DNA of 64,000 nucleotides from Mycobacterium sp. SMC-4 (GTDB taxonomy: Bacteria > Actinomycetota > Actinomycetes > Mycobacteriales > Mycobacteriaceae): contig NZ_CP079869.1 in the NCBI RefSeq assembly GCF_025263265.1, positions 1 to 64,000 on the forward strand. Direction: 5' to 3'. This document shows, one piece after another, positions 22,675 to 31,359 of the stretch. Made by a program: the position numbers and the translations under genes. Numbering within the stretch: the first letter of the stretch is position 1; every line of letters starts with the position of its first letter. The notes beneath the pieces are model-generated. The model was given only the letters and a program-made list of their open reading frames with translations, made no database searches and had not been told where the DNA came from.

Positions 22675-24150
22675 TCATGAGCCCTCCCGAAGCGCCGCGG
22701 CGATGGTGGCGCGACCAATCGGCGCCGCGACCGCACCACCGGTGGCCGAGAGCCGGTCTCCGCCGTTCTCCACCAGCACAGCGACCGCGACCTTGGGTGC
22801 CTGTGCGGGCGCAAAAGCGATGTACCAGGCATGCGGAGGCGTGTTGCGCGGGTCCATGCCGTGCTCCGCAGTGCCGGTCTTGGATGCGATCTGCACGCCG
22901 GCGATGGCTCCCTTCTGCTGCGTCACCTGCTCGGCGGCGACCATCAAATCGGTAAGTGTATCTGCGACGTCCTCGTCGACGGCCCGCTGCTCTTCGTCAG
23001 GCACGGTCGTGGCGATGTTGGACAGGTCGGGACCTTGCAGGCTGTCGACCAGATACGGCTGCATCGTGACCCCCCGGTTGGCGACGGTCGCCGCCACCAC
23101 CGCGTTCTGCAGAGGCGTCAGAGCCACATCGCGTTGTCCGATACTGGACATACCCAGTGCTGCCGCGTCGGAAATCGGACCGACGGTGGATTCGGCGACC
23201 TGCAACGGGATGCCGGCGGGGACGTCGTCGATGCCGAACCCGCGAGCGGCGGCGCGCAGCGCATCGGCGCCGGTGTCGAGCCCGAGTTCGACGAACGCGG
23301 TGTTACAGGAGTGCGCGAACGCGTACTCCAGCGTCGCGGTCGGCCCGCCGCCGCACGGCGAGCCGCCGAAGTTCTGCAGCGTGGCGGTGCTCTCGGGTAG
23401 CGGCATACGCGGCACCGCGGTCAGCTCGGTCTGCGGGGTTGCGCCGTTCTGCAACGCGGCAGCAGTGGTGATCACCTTGAACGTCGAACCGGGCGGGTAG
23501 GTCTCGGAGATCGCGCGGTTGAGCAGCGGCGAGCCGGGGTCGTCGCGCAGTCGCTCCCACGCCTGTGACTGCTCGGCAATGTCGTGGGTGGCCAACAGAT
23601 TCGGGTCGTAGGAGGGTGCCGAGACCATCGCCAGGATTTTTCCGGTCGCGGGTTCCAGCGCGACGACCGCGCCGCGGCACGGGCCATTGCACCCGTTCTC
23701 CATCGCGTCCCAAGCCGCTTGCTGTACTTGGGGTTTGATCGTGGTGTTGACATTGCCCCCGCGCGGGTCACGGCCGGTGAAGAAGTCGGCGAGCCGGCGC
23801 CCGAACAAGCGCTGATCGGAGCCGTTGAGAATCAGGTCCTCGGCGCGTTCGAGCCCGGCGCTGGAGTAGCTCAGCGAGTAGAAGCCGGTCACGGGTGCGT
23901 AGGTCATCGGGTTGGGGTAGACGCGCAGGAAACGGAACCGCCCCTCGGAGTTCACCGAGTAAGCCAGCAGCTGGCCGCCGGCGGTGATCTGTCCGCGCTG
24001 ACGCGAGTACTCGTCGAGCAGAACCCGCTGGTTTCGAGGATCCGAGCGCAGCCCGTCGGCGGCGAAGACCTGGGTCAGCGTCGCGTTGGCCAGCAGCAGG
24101 ACCACCAGACCCATGATCATCACCGAGATACGGCGTAGCGAGGTGTTCAT
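22675..24150 (-). CDS. pbpA: Penicillin-binding protein PbpA (class B transpeptidase)
   Basis: This D,D-transpeptidase crosslinks peptidoglycan and acts with RodA. It has 491 residues with an N-terminal membrane anchor ([15 protein letters not shown]). The catalytic motifs are all present: STFK with nucleophile Ser222, SCN at 281-283 and KTG at 424-426. The start [10 protein letters not shown] was chosen because it overlaps the rodA stop by four bases (ATGA). Residue numbering agrees with M. tuberculosis PbpA (Ser222). Confidence 0.97.
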   Translation of the reverse strand: MNTSLRRISVMIMGLVVLLLANATLTQVFAADGLRSDPRNQRVLLDEYSRQRGQITAGGQLLAYSVNSEGRFRFLRVYPNPMTYAPVTGFYSLSYSSAGLERAEDLILNGSDQRLFGRRLADFFTGRDPRGGNVNTTIKPQVQQAAWDAMENGCNGPCRGAVVALEPATGKILAMVSAPSYDPNLLATHDIAEQSQAWERLRDDPGSPLLNRAISETYPPGSTFKVITTAAALQNGATPQTELTAVPRMPLPESTATLQNFGGSPCGGGPTATLEYAFAHSCNTAFVELGLDTGADALRAAARGFGIDDVPAGIPLQVAESTVGPISDAAALGMSSIGQRDVALTPLQNAVVAATVANRGVTMQPYLVDSLQGPDLSNIATTVPDEEQRAVDEDVADTLTDLMVAAEQVTQQKGAIAGVQIASKTGTAEHGMDPRNTPPHAWYIAFAPAQAPKVAVAVLVENGGDRLSATGGAVAAPIGRATIAAALREGS

Positions 24151-25559
24151 ACCTTCTCGATCACCTCGGTATTGGACGCGGCGATGTTGCCGGCCGGTAG
24201 CGGCTTGCTGACCAGCGGGCGTCGCGCCGAGTGCGAGATGCGGATCAGGATGGCCAACAGCAGGTAGTTGGCCACCAGCGACGAACCGCCGTAGGACATC
24301 CACGGGGTGGTCAGGCCGGTCAGCGGGATCAGCCGGGTCACCCCGCCCACCACGATGAACAGCTGAATGGCCAGCGTCGAAGCCAGGCCGGCGGCCAACA
24401 GTTTGCCGAAGCTGTCACGCACCGCGATCGCGGTGCGCAGTCCGCGGATGACCACGATGGTGTAGAGCATCAGCACCGCGGCCAGACCGACCAGGCCGAG
24501 TTCCTCACCGACGGCGGCGATGATGAAGTCCGTCGACGCGGCGGGTACGGTGCCGGGCTGGCCGTTACCCAACCCGGTGCCGAAGATCCCGCCGGTGGCG
24601 AAGCTGAACAGCGACTGCACCATCTGGTAGCCGGCGCCCTCGGGGTCGGCGAAGGGGTCGAGCCAGGTCTGCACGCGCACTTGGACGTGGTCGAAGATGT
24701 AGTACGCCACGATGCTGCCGGCGGCGAACAGCGCAAGTCCCAGCACCACCCAGCTGAATCGTTCGGTGGCGATGTAGACCAGCACCAAGAACGACGCGTA
24801 GAGCAACAGCGAGGTGCCCAGGTCCTTCTCGAAGATCATCACCGCGATCGAGGCGATCCAGGCGGCCAGTAGCGGCGCCAGGTCGCGCGGACGGGGCAGA
24901 TCCATGCCCAGCCAGTGCTTGCCGGCGCTGGTGAACAGATCGCGCTTGGACACCAGCACCGCGGCGAAGAAGATCAGCAGCAGGATCTTGGAGAACTCGG
25001 CGGGCTGGATCGAGAAGCCCGGCAACTTGATCCAGATCTTGGCGCCGTTCTGCTCCGACATCGATCGGGGCAGCACGGCGGGGATGGCCAACAGGATCAG
25101 GCCGCTCAGGCCGCAGATGTAGCCGTATCGCGACAGCGACCTGTGGTCACGCAACAGGAACACCACGGCCGAGAACCCGATCACCCCGACCAGCGTCCAC
25201 AGCATCTGCTGATTGGCCGAGCCGCCCAAGCCTTGTGCGGTGGTGGTGCCTTCGGCGAGGTCGAGGCGGTGAATCATGACCAGTCCCAGGCCGTTCAGCA
25301 ACGCCACCAGGGGCAGCAGCAGCGGGTCGGCGTACGGGGCGAAACGTCGCACGGCCAGGTGCGCGCCGCCGAACAACGCCAGGTAGCCGATGGTGTACTG
25401 GGCCAGGTCCCAGTCCAGGCCCTGTTCCTGGTTGGCTTCGACGAGCAGCAGTGCCACCGTGGTGATCAGCGCCGCGAAACCGAGCAACAGCAGTTCGGCG
25501 TTGCGGCGGTCAGGCAGCGTCGGGGTTGCCACGCCGGGGGACTGCGTCGGGGTCGTCAT
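24147..25559 (-). CDS. rodA: SEDS-family peptidoglycan glycosyltransferase RodA
   Basis: This 470-residue polytopic protein of the RodA/FtsW/SpoVE family polymerises lipid II during elongation. Many hydrophobic helices are visible, and family signatures include GGTRLIPLTG-like GGVTRLIPLTG and PWMSYGGSSLVANYLLL near the C-terminus. It is preceded by pstP with a four-base overlap and followed by its partner pbpA. Confidence 0.97.
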   Translation of the reverse strand: MTTPTQSPGVATPTLPDRRNAELLLLGFAALITTVALLLVEANQEQGLDWDLAQYTIGYLALFGGAHLAVRRFAPYADPLLLPLVALLNGLGLVMIHRLDLAEGTTTAQGLGGSANQQMLWTLVGVIGFSAVVFLLRDHRSLSRYGYICGLSGLILLAIPAVLPRSMSEQNGAKIWIKLPGFSIQPAEFSKILLLIFFAAVLVSKRDLFTSAGKHWLGMDLPRPRDLAPLLAAWIASIAVMIFEKDLGTSLLLYASFLVLVYIATERFSWVVLGLALFAAGSIVAYYIFDHVQVRVQTWLDPFADPEGAGYQMVQSLFSFATGGIFGTGLGNGQPGTVPAASTDFIIAAVGEELGLVGLAAVLMLYTIVVIRGLRTAIAVRDSFGKLLAAGLASTLAIQLFIVVGGVTRLIPLTGLTTPWMSYGGSSLVANYLLLAILIRISHSARRPLVSKPLPAGNIAASNTEVIEKV

Positions 25560-27085
25560 GCCACTTCCCGGCAGTTCGTTCCCGGTTGAGGTGGTGGCGG
25601 GGGTAGGGCGGTCACCGTGGGAGGGGGCGGTGGAGGCGGCGGTGCAGGTGCCGGAGAGGTGACCGTGCGGGGCGTCTCAGGCGCCGGGCCGGGGGTGGCA
25701 CCGGGACGTGGGCTCGGTGTCGGCGTCGGGGCGGGGCCGGTCGTGGCCGGTGGGGGAGCGCCTGGTGACGTGGTCGGGCTCGGGGCCGGTTGCCGGGTGG
25801 TGGTGCGGGGGGCACAGACCGGAAGCACCGAACTGCGTGACAGTTCCTCGATTTGGCGGATGGCATCGTCGAGTGAGCCTGACGGCAGCCCGGCGATCAC
25901 CTGGGCGCGTTCGGAGGGCCGCATGTCGGCCACGGCAAGCAGCCGGCAGCCCAGGTTGTCGCTGGTCTGGCCGGCACTGATCAAGGACAATTCGTTGCGG
26001 GCGTTCAGGCAGCCCAGCAGATAGGGCTCCTGGAGCGGGTAGCCGAGGAACGAGCCCTGCACGCCACGCATGATCGACACGATGCCCTCGTGTTCGGTGA
26101 CGTAGTAATTGGAACGGATGATTTCGCGGCCGACCGCCAGACCGGCCAGGACGAGCAGCACGACGACGGCGGCCGCAATGTACATTCGCCGCCGTGACCG
26201 AGGTCGTGGCGGCGGTTCTTCGGGTTGCGGCACAACACGTTTGGCGGCTGTTCGCTTGGGGTTGAACGCTGATGCGCGGCCCGCGGCGGTATTGGGCGGG
26301 GCGCTCTGGTCGTCGTCGCCGGACACCGCGCCGGCCAGGATCGGCTGGGTCTGGCCGTAGTCGTAGGACGTGACGTCGACGACGTCGGCGACCACCACGG
26401 TCACGTTGTCCGGGCCGCCCCCGCGCAGCGCCAATTCGATGAGCCGATCCGCGCTCTCGGCGACGTCGGGGATCTGCAGTGCTTCGGCGATGGTCTCCTG
26501 GCTGACCGGGTCGGACAGGCCGTCGGAGCACAGCAGATAGCGATCGCCGGCGCGGGCTTCCCGCATGATCAGCGTCGGTTCCACCTCGTGGCCGGTCAGC
26601 GCCCGCATGATCAGCGACCGCTGCGGGTGGCTGTGCGCCTCCTCGGCGGTGATCCGTCCCTCGTCGACGAGCGTCTGGACGAAGGTGTCGTCCTTGGTGA
26701 TCTGGGTCAGCTCACCGTCGCGCAGCAGATACCCGCGCGAGTCACCGATGTGGACCAGACCGAGACGATTACCGGCGAACAGGATCGCCGTCAATGTCGT
26801 GCCCATGCCCTCGAGTTCGGGGTCGGCTTCGACATGTTCGGCGATCGCGGAGTTGCCTTCGCGCACCGCGGCGTCGAGCTTGCTGAGGATGTCGCCGCCG
26901 GGTTCGTCGTCGTCGAGGTGTGCCAGCGCGGCGATCACCAGCTGGGAGGCCACCTCACCGGCGGCGTGGCCGCCCATGCCGTCGGCGAGCGCGAGCAGTC
27001 GCGCGCCGGCGTAGACCGAGTCCTCGTTGTTGGCGCGGACCAGCCCTCGGTCGCTGCGGGCGGCGTAGCGCAGGGCAAGGGTCAC
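25556..27085 (-). CDS. pstP: PP2C-family Ser/Thr phosphatase PstP
   Basis: This is the sole PP2C partner of the mycobacterial Ser/Thr kinases and dephosphorylates PknA and PknB. The catalytic domain (about 1-240) has ADGMGGHAAG, GDSRGYLLRDG, CSDGLSD and GGPDNVTVVV, with the metal-binding aspartates. A transmembrane helix (MYIAAAVVVLLVLAGLAVG) is followed by an outer domain and a long Pro/Thr-rich tail. GTG 27085 (VTLALRYAARSDRG) overlaps the fhaB stop by four bases. The product has 509 residues. Confidence 0.97.
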   Translation of the reverse strand: MTLALRYAARSDRGLVRANNEDSVYAGARLLALADGMGGHAAGEVASQLVIAALAHLDDDEPGGDILSKLDAAVREGNSAIAEHVEADPELEGMGTTLTAILFAGNRLGLVHIGDSRGYLLRDGELTQITKDDTFVQTLVDEGRITAEEAHSHPQRSLIMRALTGHEVEPTLIMREARAGDRYLLCSDGLSDPVSQETIAEALQIPDVAESADRLIELALRGGGPDNVTVVVADVVDVTSYDYGQTQPILAGAVSGDDDQSAPPNTAAGRASAFNPKRTAAKRVVPQPEEPPPRPRSRRRMYIAAAVVVLLVLAGLAVGREIIRSNYYVTEHEGIVSIMRGVQGSFLGYPLQEPYLLGCLNARNELSLISAGQTSDNLGCRLLAVADMRPSERAQVIAGLPSGSLDDAIRQIEELSRSSVLPVCAPRTTTRQPAPSPTTSPGAPPPATTGPAPTPTPSPRPGATPGPAPETPRTVTSPAPAPPPPPPPPTVTALPPPPPQPGTNCREVA

Positions 27086-27549
27086 GGGCGCAGCTCGATC
27101 ACCGTCTTGCCGATTCGCACCGGTGTGCCCATCGGAACCCGTACCGCCGTCGTCACCTTCGCCCTGTCGAGGTATGTACCGTTGGTTGATCCTAGGTCCT
27201 CTACATACCACTCCGGACCTCGTGGCGAGAGCCTGGCATGGCGCGTGGAGGCGTAGTCGTCAGTCAACACCAGTGTGGAATCGTCCGCCCTTCCGATCAG
27301 CACCGGCTGGGTGCCCAACGGGATGCGGGTGCCGGTCAGCGCGCCTTCGGTGACCACGAGCTGGCGCGCCACGTGGCGACGGGTCCGGTTGGGCAGCAGC
27401 GACCCGCGCAGGGCCAACCCGCGGCGCACCATCACCGAGCCCGAGGGCGCGTAGATATCGGTGCGCAGGATGCGCAGCACCGACCAGATGAACAGCCACA
27501 GCAGCAACAGGAAGCCGACGCGGGTCAGCTGCAGTACCAGGCCCTGCAT
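27082..27549 (-). CDS. fhaB: FHA-domain membrane protein FhaB (FipA)
   Basis: This 155-residue protein has an N-terminal transmembrane helix (VGFLLLLWLFIWSVLRIL) and a C-terminal FHA phosphothreonine-binding domain with LIGRADDSTLVL, STRHARL and LGSTNGTYLD. FhaB interacts with kinase substrates and division proteins. Its GTGA overlap with pstP shows translational coupling. Confidence 0.95.
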   Translation of the reverse strand: MQGLVLQLTRVGFLLLLWLFIWSVLRILRTDIYAPSGSVMVRRGLALRGSLLPNRTRRHVARQLVVTEGALTGTRIPLGTQPVLIGRADDSTLVLTDDYASTRHARLSPRGPEWYVEDLGSTNGTYLDRAKVTTAVRVPMGTPVRIGKTVIELRP

Positions 27550-27638
27550 CTGACGTCCTCTCCGTCTCCTGTCCCTACGGCACCGCCACCATACTGGCGG
27601 CGTCGACCGACACGACCGCTTCCGTCAGCGGCCCGAGC

Positions 27639-29015
27639 TCAGTGAACGCGGACGATGATCTCGGAATGGCCCAGCCGGATGACGTCGCCGTCTGCCAGCT
27701 GCCACTCCTGGACCGGAGCGTTGTTCACCGTGGTGCCGTTGGTGGAGTTGAGGTCTGACAATAGCGCGACCTGCCCGTCCCAGCGGATTTCTAGATGCCG
27801 ACGTGACACACCCGTGTCGGGCAGCCGGAACTGGGCGTCCTGACCACGGCCGATGACGTTGGTGCCTTCGCGCAGCTGGTAGGTGCGGCCGCTGCCGTCG
27901 TCGAGCTGCAGCGTGACCGTCGCGCCGGCGCTCGGGTACTCGCCCTGGGCGGCGCCATACCCTCCGCCGCCGTAGCCGCCGGCACCGTAGCCCTGGTCGG
28001 TGTAGCCCTGGTCGCCATAGCCGGCGGCCGGCTCGGCGTAGCGGCCGTAGTCGGGCTGGCCGTATTCCTGGCGGCCGTAACCGCCCGGACCGCCGTAACC
28101 GCCCTGATCCGGGTAGCCGCCCTGGTCGGGGTAGCCACCCTGATCCGGGTACCCCGGTCGGGGCGGGGCGCCGTAGCCGCCCTCCTCATGGCGTCCGGGA
28201 GGACGCCCGTAGTCGTAGTCGCCGGCCGGGCCGCCGTAGCCGTGCTGGCCACCGCCGGGGGGCGGGCCGTACCCGCCGGGACCGGGCCGGTAGCCCTGGT
28301 CCGGGTAGCCGCCCTGGGGCGGGCCGTAGCCGGCCGGGGGACGCTGCTCGTAGGACTGCGGCGGGTAGCCGCCCTGGTCCGGGTAGCCGCCCTGGTCGGG
28401 GTAACCGCCGCGCGGCGGCGGGTAAGCGTGCTCACCCTGCTGGGGATAGCCCTGCTCAGCCGGGGGAGGTGGGGGATAGCCGCGATCATCCGGACGGTTG
28501 TAGCGCTCGTCGTAATAATCGTCTGCGGGCCGGCCCTGTCCTGGGCCGCCGCGATAGCTCGGGTTGTCGGTCATCGGTGGTACTCCTGGTTCTGCGGGGG
28601 ACGAGTCTTGTCGAGGCGGCGGGACCGATCGATCCGTGGTGGAGTCAGGATTGACCGCGCCACGCGCGCGAAACTGTCCGGTGTGCAGGTTGGGTGACTG
28701 CTCGAATCTGACGACCACATCACCATACGTTTGCCAACCCTGCTCATGGATGTATCCCTCCAGATGCTTGGCGAACGTGGTCGAGGTGATGTCCGGATCG
28801 GCACTCACCTTGTGATAGTCAGGCACACTGAGGGTAATGACGTAGTCGTTCGGTGCCAAAATGTGGCCGCCCGGGATCTCCCGGGTGCCGGTATCGGCTT
28901 CCCGGCGCAGCAGCGCCTCTACCTCCTGCGGAACGATCGATCCGCCGAAGACACGGGCGAAGGCATTGCCGACCGAATCTTCGAGCTTGCGCTCGAAACG
29001 GTCGACGAGTCCCAT
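27639..29015 (-). CDS. fhaA: FHA-domain protein FhaA (Rv0020c homologue)
   Basis: FhaA binds phosphorylated MviN and PknB and tunes peptidoglycan synthesis. Of 458 residues, about 1-125 form the DUF3662 domain (MGLVDRFERKLEDSVGNAFARVF). About 150-365 form a Gly/Tyr/Pro/Gln-rich tandem-repeat linker, and about 366-458 the FHA domain (NVIGRGQDAQF, SRRHLEI, LNSTNGT). ATG 29015 is the family start; the frame continues upstream without homology. It is the first gene of the kinase and wall block, with 89 bp to fhaB. Confidence 0.95.
   Translation of the reverse strand: MGLVDRFERKLEDSVGNAFARVFGGSIVPQEVEALLRREADTGTREIPGGHILAPNDYVITLSVPDYHKVSADPDITSTTFAKHLEGYIHEQGWQTYGDVVVRFEQSPNLHTGQFRARGAVNPDSTTDRSVPPPRQDSSPAEPGVPPMTDNPSYRGGPGQGRPADDYYDERYNRPDDRGYPPPPPAEQGYPQQGEHAYPPPRGGYPDQGGYPDQGGYPPQSYEQRPPAGYGPPQGGYPDQGYRPGPGGYGPPPGGGQHGYGGPAGDYDYGRPPGRHEEGGYGAPPRPGYPDQGGYPDQGGYPDQGGYGGPGGYGRQEYGQPDYGRYAEPAAGYGDQGYTDQGYGAGGYGGGGYGAAQGEYPSAGATVTLQLDDGSGRTYQLREGTNVIGRGQDAQFRLPDTGVSRRHLEIRWDGQVALLSDLNSTNGTTVNNAPVQEWQLADGDVIRLGHSEIIVRVH
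27955..28500 (-). repeat. Coding tandem repeats (GGYPDQ-type) in fhaA
   Basis: The linker of FhaA is built of short degenerate units such as GGYPDQ, GGYPPQ and GYTDQ. The near-identical DNA unit (ccctgatccgggtagccg and close variants) recurs at about 28100-28160 and 28370-28410. Such arrays can change copy number by slippage. Confidence 0.8.
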
Positions 29016-29207
29016 CGTTGTGGTCTCCGTTCTGCGGTGATGCGTCTGCTGGGTGGCCCGCCAGCGTGTCGGCTGGTGGGAGTGCTGCCTGCATGGTAGT
29101 GGGCCGGTGCGCCGATGCGGGACCATCCAAACTCTGAGAATCGAATCGAGCCTGGTCACAGCGCTGCCGGCACCCGTTTTGGCGAAGTGGGGGGCGCCTC
29201 GATACGG

Positions 29208-29238
29208 TTGGGGAGTCCGGCGGAGCGCGTGATAGGCT
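29208..29238 (+). promoter_or_regulatory. Candidate promoter of tRNA-Leu
   Basis: TTGGGG (29208-29213) and TAGGCT (29233-29238) are separated by 19 bp, about 13 bp before the tRNA. The -10 fits TANNNT; the spacing is long. It is only a candidate. Confidence 0.3.
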
Positions 29239-29251
29239 CCCTCGGTCGTCC

Positions 29252-29337
29252 GGGCGAGTGGCGGAATGGCAGACGCGCTGGCTTCAGGTGCCAGTGTCCT
29301 TCGGGACGTGGGGGTTCAAGTCCCCCTTCGCCCACCA
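29252..29337 (+). tRNA. tRNA-Leu (CAG)
   Basis: This class II tRNA has a long variable arm (GTGTCCTTCGGGACGT). The acceptor stem is GGGCGAG/TTCGCCC, the anticodon loop TTCAGGT gives CAG, and CCA is encoded. It follows fhaA on the opposite strand, as in M. tuberculosis. Its 3' end is repeated about 1.3 kb downstream, beyond an insertion sequence. Confidence 0.97.
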
Positions 29338-29338
29338 T
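29323..29338 (+). repeat. Direct repeat, left copy (within tRNA-Leu 3' end)
   Basis: The 16-bp sequence CCCCTTCGCCCACCAT spans the 3' end of the tRNA and recurs exactly at 30657-30672. It has the position of an attL-type site in a tRNA-integrated element. Confidence 0.7.
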
Positions 29339-29341
29339 TGT

Positions 29342-30630
29342 GATGAGTCGCGTCATCGGTTACACCTGAGTCGCGTCATCGGTGACAGATTGCCCCGGCC
29401 ATCGGCCGGGGTTTTTCTGTTGGTTGCGCCAGTAGTTGCGGTCGGGGTCGATGTGGTGGCTGGCGATGAGTTGGTGGCTGGTTTTGCTGATGACGGTGAC
29501 GGTTTGGGTGGTCACGAGGATCAGGACTGGGGTGTGGGCGTGTTGGCGGCCGATGCCGAGGTGGTGTAGGCGGCTGCTGTAGCGCAGGGTGAGCTTGCCG
29601 AATTGGTCCACGGTGTCGTGGCGGATACGGAAGTGCTCGGTGACGCCGGCGGGGTGGGCTTTGGGCAGGGCGTGGTAGACGGTGTGCGGTGTGGCGCTGT
29701 GGCGGTGGGCGCGGTGGGGACGCTCGGTGTTGTAGATCATGGCGAAGGTGTCGAGCAGCTGTTGTAGCTCAGCCAGTGTCGAGGGGCGCTGGTGTTGGCT
29801 GAGCCAGAGCTTGAGGGTTCGGTGGAAGCGTTCGATCTTTCCTTGGGTTTGCGGGTGGCCTGGGCGGCCGTTCTTTTGGGTGACGCCGAGGCTGTTGAGG
29901 AGGCGCTCGAAGTCGTTGTGGCCGTGGGTGAATCGTGAGGTGTAGACCGCGCCGTTGTCGGTCAGCGTGGCGGCGGGCAGTCCGTGGGTGGCGGCGGTGT
30001 CGGTGAAGCTGGCCACGACGTCTGCGCCGGTGACGCGGGGGTAGGCGGTGCAGGTCAGCAGGTAGCGAGAGCAGTCGTCGAGCCAGGACAAGATCTCGGT
30101 GTCAGTGCCGTCGGCCAGGGCCCAGTGGGTGAAGTCGGATTGCCAGCATTCATTGGGCTGGGAGGCTTCAAAGCGCCGGTAGGAGCTTTTAGGACGCTTG
30201 CGCGGCTGGGCGGTGATGAGGCCGTGGTGGTGCAGGATGCGCCGGATGGTCGAGGTTGAGGGCACCGGCAGCCCACGTTGGCCCAGATGCCACTGCAGGG
30301 TCAGGGGTCCGGCGTCGAGGCCGTCGGCGGTCAGCGCTTCGCGCAGCGTGACGATGGCGATGATGACGTCGTCGGACACGGCGCGAGGGTTGCTGGTCGG
30401 GCGCCGTGAGCGGGCGTCGACAGCCGCCAGGCCGCCGTCGCGGTAGCGGGCGAGCAGCCGGTAGATGTGTTGGCGCGACAGCCCGTACTGGTTTGCCGCT
30501 TCGGTGACTGTCAGGTGGCCGCTGGTGACTTCGAGGACGACCACACGCGCTTTGGACATGGACCACGACTGTCACCTATGACGCGACTCATCGAGGACTC
30601 TTGCAGGTGTAACCCATGACGCGACTCATC
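29342..30630 (-). mobile_element. IS481-family insertion sequence
   Basis: The element of about 1.29 kb is bounded by 27-bp terminal inverted repeats, GATGAGTCGCGTCATC... at 29342-29368 and its complement at 30604-30630, with one mismatch. A second, inner inverted pair (29367-29388 and 30569-30590) is related in sequence to the outer one and also has one mismatch. One transposase gene fills the interior, and its stop codon lies inside the left outer repeat. The near-perfect ends and intact transposase suggest recent arrival. The exact ends are inferred from the repeats. Confidence 0.82.
29360..30559 (-). CDS. IS481-family transposase
   Basis: This 399-residue transposase has an N-terminal helix-turn-helix region (VTEAANQYGLSRQHIYRLLARY) and an integrase-type rve core. 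The DDE residues are visible in WQSDFTHW, LTDNGAVYTS and GKIERFHRTLK. The C-terminal codons and the TAA stop are provided by the left terminal repeats. The frame is complete. The element is between tRNA-Leu and its terminator. Confidence 0.93.
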   Translation of the reverse strand: MSKARVVVLEVTSGHLTVTEAANQYGLSRQHIYRLLARYRDGGLAAVDARSRRPTSNPRAVSDDVIIAIVTLREALTADGLDAGPLTLQWHLGQRGLPVPSTSTIRRILHHHGLITAQPRKRPKSSYRRFEASQPNECWQSDFTHWALADGTDTEILSWLDDCSRYLLTCTAYPRVTGADVVASFTDTAATHGLPAATLTDNGAVYTSRFTHGHNDFERLLNSLGVTQKNGRPGHPQTQGKIERFHRTLKLWLSQHQRPSTLAELQQLLDTFAMIYNTERPHRAHRHSATPHTVYHALPKAHPAGVTEHFRIRHDTVDQFGKLTLRYSSRLHHLGIGRQHAHTPVLILVTTQTVTVISKTSHQLIASHHIDPDRNYWRNQQKNPGRWPGQSVTDDATQV

Positions 30631-30656
30631 TGTCACCTATGTCGTGGTTTCACACA

Positions 30657-30672
30657 CCCCTTCGCCCACCAT
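30657..30672 (+). repeat. Direct repeat, right copy of tRNA-Leu 3' end
   Basis: An exact 16-bp copy of the tRNA-Leu 3' end (CCCCTTCGCCCACCAT) lies 26 bp beyond the right end of the insertion sequence and directly before the hairpin at 30698. It is probably the original 3' end, separated from the tRNA by the insertion. Confidence 0.7.
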
Positions 30673-30697
30673 GAGCGGTTCTACGAACTGCAGGCAT

Positions 30698-30731
30698 AAA
30701 GGTCACGAACCAGATTTGGTTCGTGACCTTT
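30698..30731. terminator. Strong hairpin terminator downstream of the displaced tRNA-Leu end
   Basis: A perfect 14-bp stem, AAAGGTCACGAACC with GGTTCGTGACCTTT, surrounds a 6-base loop (AGATTT). The A run and T run flanking the stem suit termination in both directions. Originally it probably ended the tRNA-Leu transcript. Confidence 0.75.
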
Positions 30732-31106
30732 GTGTTTGGCCAGGGCCGGTAGTGGCTGTCCGCCCGACGTGCCGCCTCGATGTACCCACACTCCACGCCT
30801 CACGGTGGCGGCGCCAGATTTTCCTCGACAACGAAATCAAGGCTTGTCGGCGCTGTGCCAGCACGAGCAATGGCGCGCAGACGATTACGTATCGGAGCTC
30901 GTCGCTGCTATCCGGTGGGGCTTCGGACGGTCGCGGCGAAGGGGACCGAGTAGCGACCCACAGTTGCTTGGTACTCAAACCGGCTTGGATCAATCCACCC
31001 CGAGGTCGCGTAGCCGTCGCCATCCAACCGGCCAGCACCCCCTTCGGCGAGTGCCTGCGCAAGGCCTCGCAGTTCTGCGGAGCTGCAGGCCCCTATTTGT
31101 CAAGAA
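30732..31106. other. Non-coding stretch between terminator and HTH gene
   Basis: No gene is supported here. Open frames on both strands have no recognisable domain, no ribosome binding site and composition unlike the neighbours. It may be eroded insertion DNA. Confidence 0.5.
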
Positions 31107-31141
31107 ACGTTGACATCAGCAAGACGTCAACGTAAGTTGAC
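31107..31141 (+). promoter_or_regulatory. Promoter and overlapping inverted repeats of the HTH/Clp-N operon
   Basis: TTGACA (31110-31115) and TAAGTT (31133-31138) are 17 bp apart, a near-ideal SigA-type promoter. The expected start is close to 31145, the GTG of the HTH gene, so the mRNA is probably leaderless. Three half-sites overlap it: ACGTTGAC (31107-31114), GTCAACGT (31126-31133) and GTTGAC (31136-31141). The pattern suggests repression by a bound dimer. Confidence 0.6.
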
Positions 31142-31144
31142 ACC

Positions 31145-31357
31145 GTGACAGATCTTCGTGCATTGACCGACGCAGCCGACAATGCGGACCCGGCGCAGGG
31201 TCTGCGCGCGGTACGCGCGTTGCAACGCCTCCAAGAGCGATTGGAAGCCATCCACGTCGCCAATGCCCGCGCCCAGGGATGGAGTTGGCAGGCGATCGCC
31301 GACGCACTCGGGGTCAGTCGCCAAGCAGTCCATCAGAAGTACAACCGGAGGAAATGA
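31145..31357 (+). CDS. Small helix-turn-helix protein
   Basis: This 70-residue protein ends in a clear DNA-binding helix-turn-helix, WSWQAIADALGVSRQAVHQKY, preceded by an amphipathic helix (AVRALQRLQERLEAIHVANA) that may dimerise. It starts with GTG at or near the predicted transcription start. The stop is two bases before the Clp-N ATG, or overlaps an alternative ATG by four bases, so the two are coupled. It probably regulates its own operon through the inverted repeats upstream, as inference. Confidence 0.82.
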   Translation: MTDLRALTDAADNADPAQGLRAVRALQRLQERLEAIHVANARAQGWSWQAIADALGVSRQAVHQKYNRRK

Positions 31358-31359
31358 AC

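Noticed and set aside
28080..28440. Regular repeats that could suggest a CRISPR array
   Set aside because: The units are contiguous, in frame and encode GGYPDQ-type peptides within fhaA; there are no unique spacers.
29323..30672. The 16-bp repeats as an ordinary IS target-site duplication
   Set aside because: They are not adjacent to the IS inverted repeats on the right side, and IS481 elements usually make shorter duplications; the tRNA-end identity favours an attachment-type origin.
30644..31135. Possible 163-codon gene after the insertion sequence
   Set aside because: It starts in the flank of the IS, runs through the terminator hairpin and into the HTH promoter, and has no recognisable domain.
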